In this document: in pieces, positions 41,733 to 44,794 of the stretch
Layout: each line of letters starts with the position of its first letter
Position numbering within the stretch: position 1 is the stretch's first letter
Source: Acanthaster planci
Taxonomy: Eukaryota; Echinodermata; Asteroidea; Valvatida; Acanthasteridae
Length of the DNA stretch: 44,794 nucleotides
Direction: 5' to 3'
Assembly: GCF_001949145.1 (NCBI RefSeq)
Contig: NW_019091472.1
Location: 75,455 to 120,248 of the forward strand
The notes under the pieces: generated by a model
The model's input: only the letters and a program-made list of their open reading frames with translations
What the model was told of the DNA's origin: nothing
The model's database searches: none
Made by a program: the position numbers and the translations under genes

Positions 41733-42188
41733 CGACATAAGAGGTTGTGGGAAAACTATTCCACCCTTTCTACGATTGGTTGGAAAAGTCCCGCGCGAGT
41801 TATTGGCCAGTTGGTGGTTGGGGTCAAAGGTAACTAGGTAGGTCAAAGGCCACGTGGTGTTTGGAGTCAAATGTCACGTCGTGGTTGGGGAAGCCTTCGC
41901 GTGAGTGTGGGCCAGTTGGTGGTTCAGAGGTCAAAGGTAACGTGGAAGGCCAAAGGTTTGAGATTTTAGTTTTTTGGAAAATCTGTAGGTACCCAAGGGG
42001 TTGAGATTTTTAGTCTTTTTGTAAAATATGCTACGGTTTTTAAAGATTTTTTAGTTTTTGAAAAATCTGTTGTATAGGTACCCAGGGGGTGAGATTTTTT
42101 GGATTTGAGATTTTTAGTTTTTGAAAAATCTGTTGTATAGGTACCCAGGGGAGTTAGGGGCTGGTCTTGAACACACCGTTTCATTACC
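41733..42188 (-). repeat. right terminal inverted repeat of Polinton 2
   Basis: Reverse complement of 28,628-29,152, ending GAACACACCGTTTCATTACC. It carries the same CCCTGGGTACC units and AGGTCAAAGG repeats. It is about 70 bases shorter than the left copy because two internal duplications on the left are single here. Confidence 0.9.
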
Positions 42189-42530
42189 ACTGTTGGCAGC
42201 AATGCTGGAAGCATACAAGATTGCCTTAGCGGGCACAGTTTTGGCCATTTCATATACGTAAGACGAGAGTGGAGTTTCTTCTTTGCTTTCAAAGACTAGT
42301 ACACTATTATTACGGGTTAATGTCTGGAATGAGCGGGTATTATTATGCCAGGTAGCACTATTGTTGTCTCTTGCGGTGTGCGTGGTCGTCTTCTCCCCAC
42401 GACCTGCCATGATGCGTTGGTCTGTGTGGGATTGACTGAACGCAACGCAACGATTGCCAACCCAAAAAACAGTCTTCAAAGGTTACAAAATCACTTTAAA
42501 AATGTCCACTTGAATCAACAGGTCAAATGA
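42189..42530 (-). mobile_element. Tx1-like LINE, 5' part with ORF1 start (split by Polinton 2)
   Basis: A minus-strand frame begins at ATG 42,410 with MAGRGEKTTTHTARDNNSAT and runs through SVLVFESKEETPLSSYVY and KTVPAKAILYASSIAAN up to the Polinton end. The ORF1 sequence resumes at 28,627 with CNRIAIYFEN. The 5' UTR limit (about 42,530) is a guess. Confidence 0.65.
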
Positions 42531-44080
42531 TATACACCAGTATAATTACGACTTAAGAATAGGACCTGTAAACGTCACACATACGCTTAATATACAGAGC
42601 CTGAAAACACAAGCACACCACCAGAAAGAAAGAAAGTAACATACATACATACATACTTATATAGTTCTATAAATCCCGAATTTGCGACTGCTAGTGTCCA
42701 GTTCAGGGTATTTCTTTCACAAAAAGCCCCCGTTGCGGACCTATTTTGGATAGACGCGGGAGGCTATATTCAGAAATGAGCGCTTACTTTTCTTTTGGGG
42801 TATCTTCCTTCAAAGGCGAAAAAAAAATCGTGGCTAACGAAATTGGCTTATGAAATTGAAACGGAAAAATGATCTTCAGGCCATAATCTTGAATTTCCAG
42901 TGAAAAAACGGAGGCCAACCTCTTCAAGAGAGTCAACAGGCGGCGCTATTTCGGTCCGATTTTGCATTGTTTTCTATGGACGCGTATTTGGTGTGGTGCA
43001 ACCGTAAGGGGGCGAATGTGTCCACGCTTTTGGACTTAGTCGGGTGCCGTCTCGGCTACTGTACCCCGCCGTTGTTTTGAATAGGAGCTGCGCGCTGCCA
43101 TGCCCGTGCCGTTTGTATGTTTATGTCTGTAAATTTACATGTATGTCCGTGCGCTGAGTGCACCGCAGCCACGGCAGTGTATGCAGTCTTGTCGCATCGC
43201 GTGGTGGTGAATGGCCATGATCGTGGAAATGTGAGTGTACTTGGACAATACGTTGTATATTGAATGAAATGCGTCAGTGAGCTGGCGTTGCAGGTAGGCT
43301 GAAGGTACGAAAGAACTTTAAATTAATATTGAAGTGTTTCTTACCTGGGAATTTGTGTGGACTAAGTGTTTTGACCATCTAAATTGCTCTTTTTGGTGGA
43401 ACATGGATAATTAAAAGCTGGCAATTTGTGGTACTGAAGTGGTAGCCCAGCTTAGATTACTCATGGAGGAAGGACACAAACTCCTCCATGGTTTACTTAA
43501 GGCCCACACCTCCGTTCTCATGTAGGCCTATATCGTACATGTACGTCCGTACGATGCTAACGCGATGCTTTTAATTATCCATGTACGATGCTAACGCGCC
43601 AGGGTCATAGCTTGGAGGAACGTGTAGGAGAAAAGACATCAATGGTAATAGTATATATCAATACACCCTCAACACATCAAAAATTCAGTATAAATCAGCC
43701 AGACAGGCACAGAAGTGTAATATTTGGTCAAAACAAGAATCTTCTGTGGTTTGAGCGTACATTAAAATTTTGACAATGAAGTATTTTTGTTACACCCCAA
43801 CTTAGTGTCAACTTGGATTCTTCATATGATCAGACGATTAAAAGTAAGGAGTCAAGACACAAAATACGTAAAGGTATGTTGAATTCAGATTTTTCAGGCT
43901 TCAAATTTTGGTGGAAGAGTTTTTCAGGATGACTTGACATGTAAAGTTAAAAGAAAAATAAAGACAATTTACCGCAAACTAACGCACCTGCAATGGTCAT
44001 GTATCTGCATGTGCAGTGGGCATGTTTAAACTGAAGTGGCGTCACTCTTATGGACCGGATAATACATGTACTGTAGTAGT
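42531..44080. other. non-coding stretch, no gene seen
   Basis: No recognisable gene. It contains a short CATA microsatellite (about 42,640-42,657) and a G+C-richer patch (about 42,960-43,240). A 9-bp perfect hairpin CATGGAGGA..TCCTCCATG lies at 43,462-43,490. A direct repeat TACGATGCTAACGCG occurs twice within about 50 bases (about 43,550 and 43,585). Confidence 0.5.
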
Positions 44081-44089
44081 AGGGATTGG

Positions 44090-44340
44090 AGAGTTCTGGA
44101 CCACACCCCCCTTTTCACCGTTTTCAGCAAAAACCCCTGGGTAGTACATCGGCTCAAAAAATCGAGGGAATCCCCTAAAAATCTGGAATTCCAGATTTTA
44201 ACGGTTTTCCCTGGGTACCTCATCGACCCCAAAATCCAGCTCTAAAAATACCAGGTAAATATACACCTTCTGAGTCAAAACCCCTTTTCACCCACACGTG
44301 CTGGGGATTTCCACTTCATTGACCTTGAACTTTTGACCCC
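44090..44340 (+). repeat. terminal-repeat-like region of P3
   Basis: Contains the palindrome CTGGAATTCCAG (about 44,181-44,192), two CCCTGGGTA units, and CACCCCCCTTTTCACC echoed by AACCCCTTTTCACCC. It also holds a perfect TGACCTTGA (44,320-44,328), the complement of the extended nuclear-receptor half-site TCAAGGTCA. Confidence 0.5.
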
Positions 44341-44397
44341 GGCGCACTTTTGTGTAAACAACTCGTGACTAGCGCTGATCGCACCAGCAATCACTCA

Positions 44398-44462
44398 CAA
44401 ACAAAAAAGGGACTTCCCGTCGATCTGAACTCGTGACCTCTACTTAAAGCATGGCTCTGTTC
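44398..44462 (-). repeat. possible tRNA-like/SINE fragment in P3 sub-terminal region
   Basis: Reverse complement reads GGTCACGAGTTCAGATCG, resembling a B-box/T-arm, and then runs into CCC and TTTTTT, a pol III-type terminator. The T-stem does not pair well and no matching acceptor strand was found, so it is not a functional tRNA. Confidence 0.3.
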
Positions 44463-44518
44463 AAAGCAAAACACGCTATGTTTACAACCGCCTTAAATAA
44501 ATGGCCTATTAATAAAAG

Positions 44519-44794
44519 ATGACTGATGCAGAACTTTGTCACTTGCTGAATCTAAAGGAAGTACACATAGCAGGATCTCAAAAACAAAGTAAACCGATAC
44601 CTCCTTGTAACCACCAAATACTCGAAATAGATGAAAGATACGCGTGTAAACATTGTGGTCTAATTTTTGGGTTTGCTTCGCCCACTTCTTTCACCCCCGC
44701 CGACATGGGAGACAGATACTACAGGCATCACGTTTGGAGGAAACCGCTGCCACCAAAATCGAGAAAAACCCTACAAAAATATAACATTTGTTTT
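44519..44794 (+). CDS. zinc-ribbon protein, TFIIB-like in outline (P3), 3' end outside window
   Basis: ATG at 44,519, open to the window end (92 codons, no stop). It starts MTDAELCHLLNLKEVHIAGS. The zinc ribbon is PPCNHQILEIDERYACKHC, that is C-x-H, 12 residues, then C-x2-C, followed by GLIFGFASPTSFTP and a basic His/Arg stretch (YYRHHVWRKPLPPKSRK). The N-terminus (M-T-x2-E-[LI]-x2-L-x2-[LI]-K-V) and ribbon layout match the P2 gene at 41,235-41,675. In both elements this is the first gene inside the terminal repeat. Unlike the P2 copy, this frame is unbroken as far as it can be seen. A transcription-initiation role is hypothesis. Confidence 0.55.
   Translation, partial: MTDAELCHLLNLKEVHIAGSQKQSKPIPPCNHQILEIDERYACKHCGLIFGFASPTSFTPADMGDRYYRHHVWRKPLPPKSRKTLQKYNICF

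Larger units (their letters stand above)
28628..42188. mobile_element. Polinton 2 (Maverick/Polinton), both ends present, nested in the Tx1-like LINE
   Basis: A 13.6-kb element with terminal inverted repeats (28,628-29,152 and 41,733-42,188). Left to right it has: Zn-finger remnant (+), SAP-like (+), PolB (+), integrase (-), coiled-coil membrane protein (-), small helix protein (+), major capsid (+), ATPase (+), a run of small genes (+), then a converging minus-strand block ending with a zinc-ribbon gene next to the right TIR. The left end starts AG, as Polintons usually do. The right end reads CC where CT would be expected. I see no clean 6-bp target duplication (left flank GGTTGCATG, right flank ACTGTTGGC; only GTTG is shared), so the exact ends may be off by several bases. 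Confidence 0.9.
44090..44794 (+). mobile_element. left edge of a probable third Polinton (P3), continues beyond the window
   Basis: Sequence starting AGAGTTCTGGACCACACCCC (44,090) has the style of the Polinton 2 terminal repeat. CCCTGGGTA occurs twice (about 44,138 and 44,209), with CCCTTTTCACC units and TTGACC-type half-sites. An inward-reading gene starting at 44,519 shares its N-terminal pattern and zinc ribbon with the gene next to the right repeat of Polinton 2. The other end lies outside, so the call rests on these two resemblances. Confidence 0.55.

Noticed and set aside
28622-42194. Six-base target-site duplication of P2
   Set aside because: Flanks share only GTTG and the ends are uncertain by several bases, so no duplication is claimed.
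44398-44462. Functional tRNA gene
   Set aside because: A B-box-like string and T-run are present, but the T-stem does not pair and no acceptor partner exists. Kept only as a tRNA-like fragment.

Overview
This is a nuclear genomic window from an invertebrate animal, most likely marine. The evidence is one spliced host gene end (GT-AG intron, 2-oxoglutarate/Fe(II) oxygenase), several non-LTR retrotransposons, tRNA-derived SINE-like pieces, and two degraded Maverick/Polinton (virus-like) DNA transposons with the left edge of a probable third. The species cannot be named from the sequence. There is a 178-base N gap (19,867-20,044) and a single n at 15,016. Nothing bacterial, no rRNA and no CRISPR array was seen.

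Layout. (1) 1-2,535: an inverted-repeat, CGTCG-rich DNA element whose right arm is split by a CR1-like LINE 3' fragment. (2) 4,119-4,858: the last two coding exons of a host prolyl-4-hydroxylase-like gene. (3) 4,859-8,590: AT-rich DNA without a convincing gene, holding a tRNA-SINE-like fragment. (4) 8,590-11,345, minus strand: an L1-like LINE ORF2 with endonuclease and reverse transcriptase. (5) about 12,145-21,560, plus strand: Polinton 1 (P1), all genes in one direction: PolB, packaging ATPase, two small conserved genes, chromodomain integrase, penton-like minor capsid protein, pVI/pX-like protein, major capsid protein and adenain-type protease. It is riddled with frameshifts and has large internal deletions in PolB and integrase. 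(6) 23,140-28,627 plus 42,189-42,530, minus strand: a Tx1-like LINE interrupted in ORF1 by (7) Polinton 2 (P2), 28,628-42,188, with both terminal inverted repeats (TIRs), about 20 genes on both strands, and a D,D-35-E integrase. (8) About 44,090 to the window end: a probable third Polinton (P3) entering on its left TIR and first gene.

How the genes relate. P1 and P2 carry the same core kit: protein-primed-type PolB for replication, retroviral-type integrase for insertion, FtsK/A32-type ATPase for packaging, and double-jelly-roll capsid protein for a shell. They belong to clearly different lineages. P1 has penton, pVI/pX-like and protease genes. P2 has no recognisable protease but carries a block of small membrane, amphipathic and unknown genes on two converging gene arrays.

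The most interesting signal is a small zinc-ribbon gene, TFIIB-like in outline, next to the TIR and reading inward in both P2 (41,235-41,675) and P3 (44,519 onward). The P2 and P3 TIRs also carry nuclear-receptor-like half-sites. Together these suggest that these elements may carry their own transcription-initiation factor and host-responsive terminal promoters.
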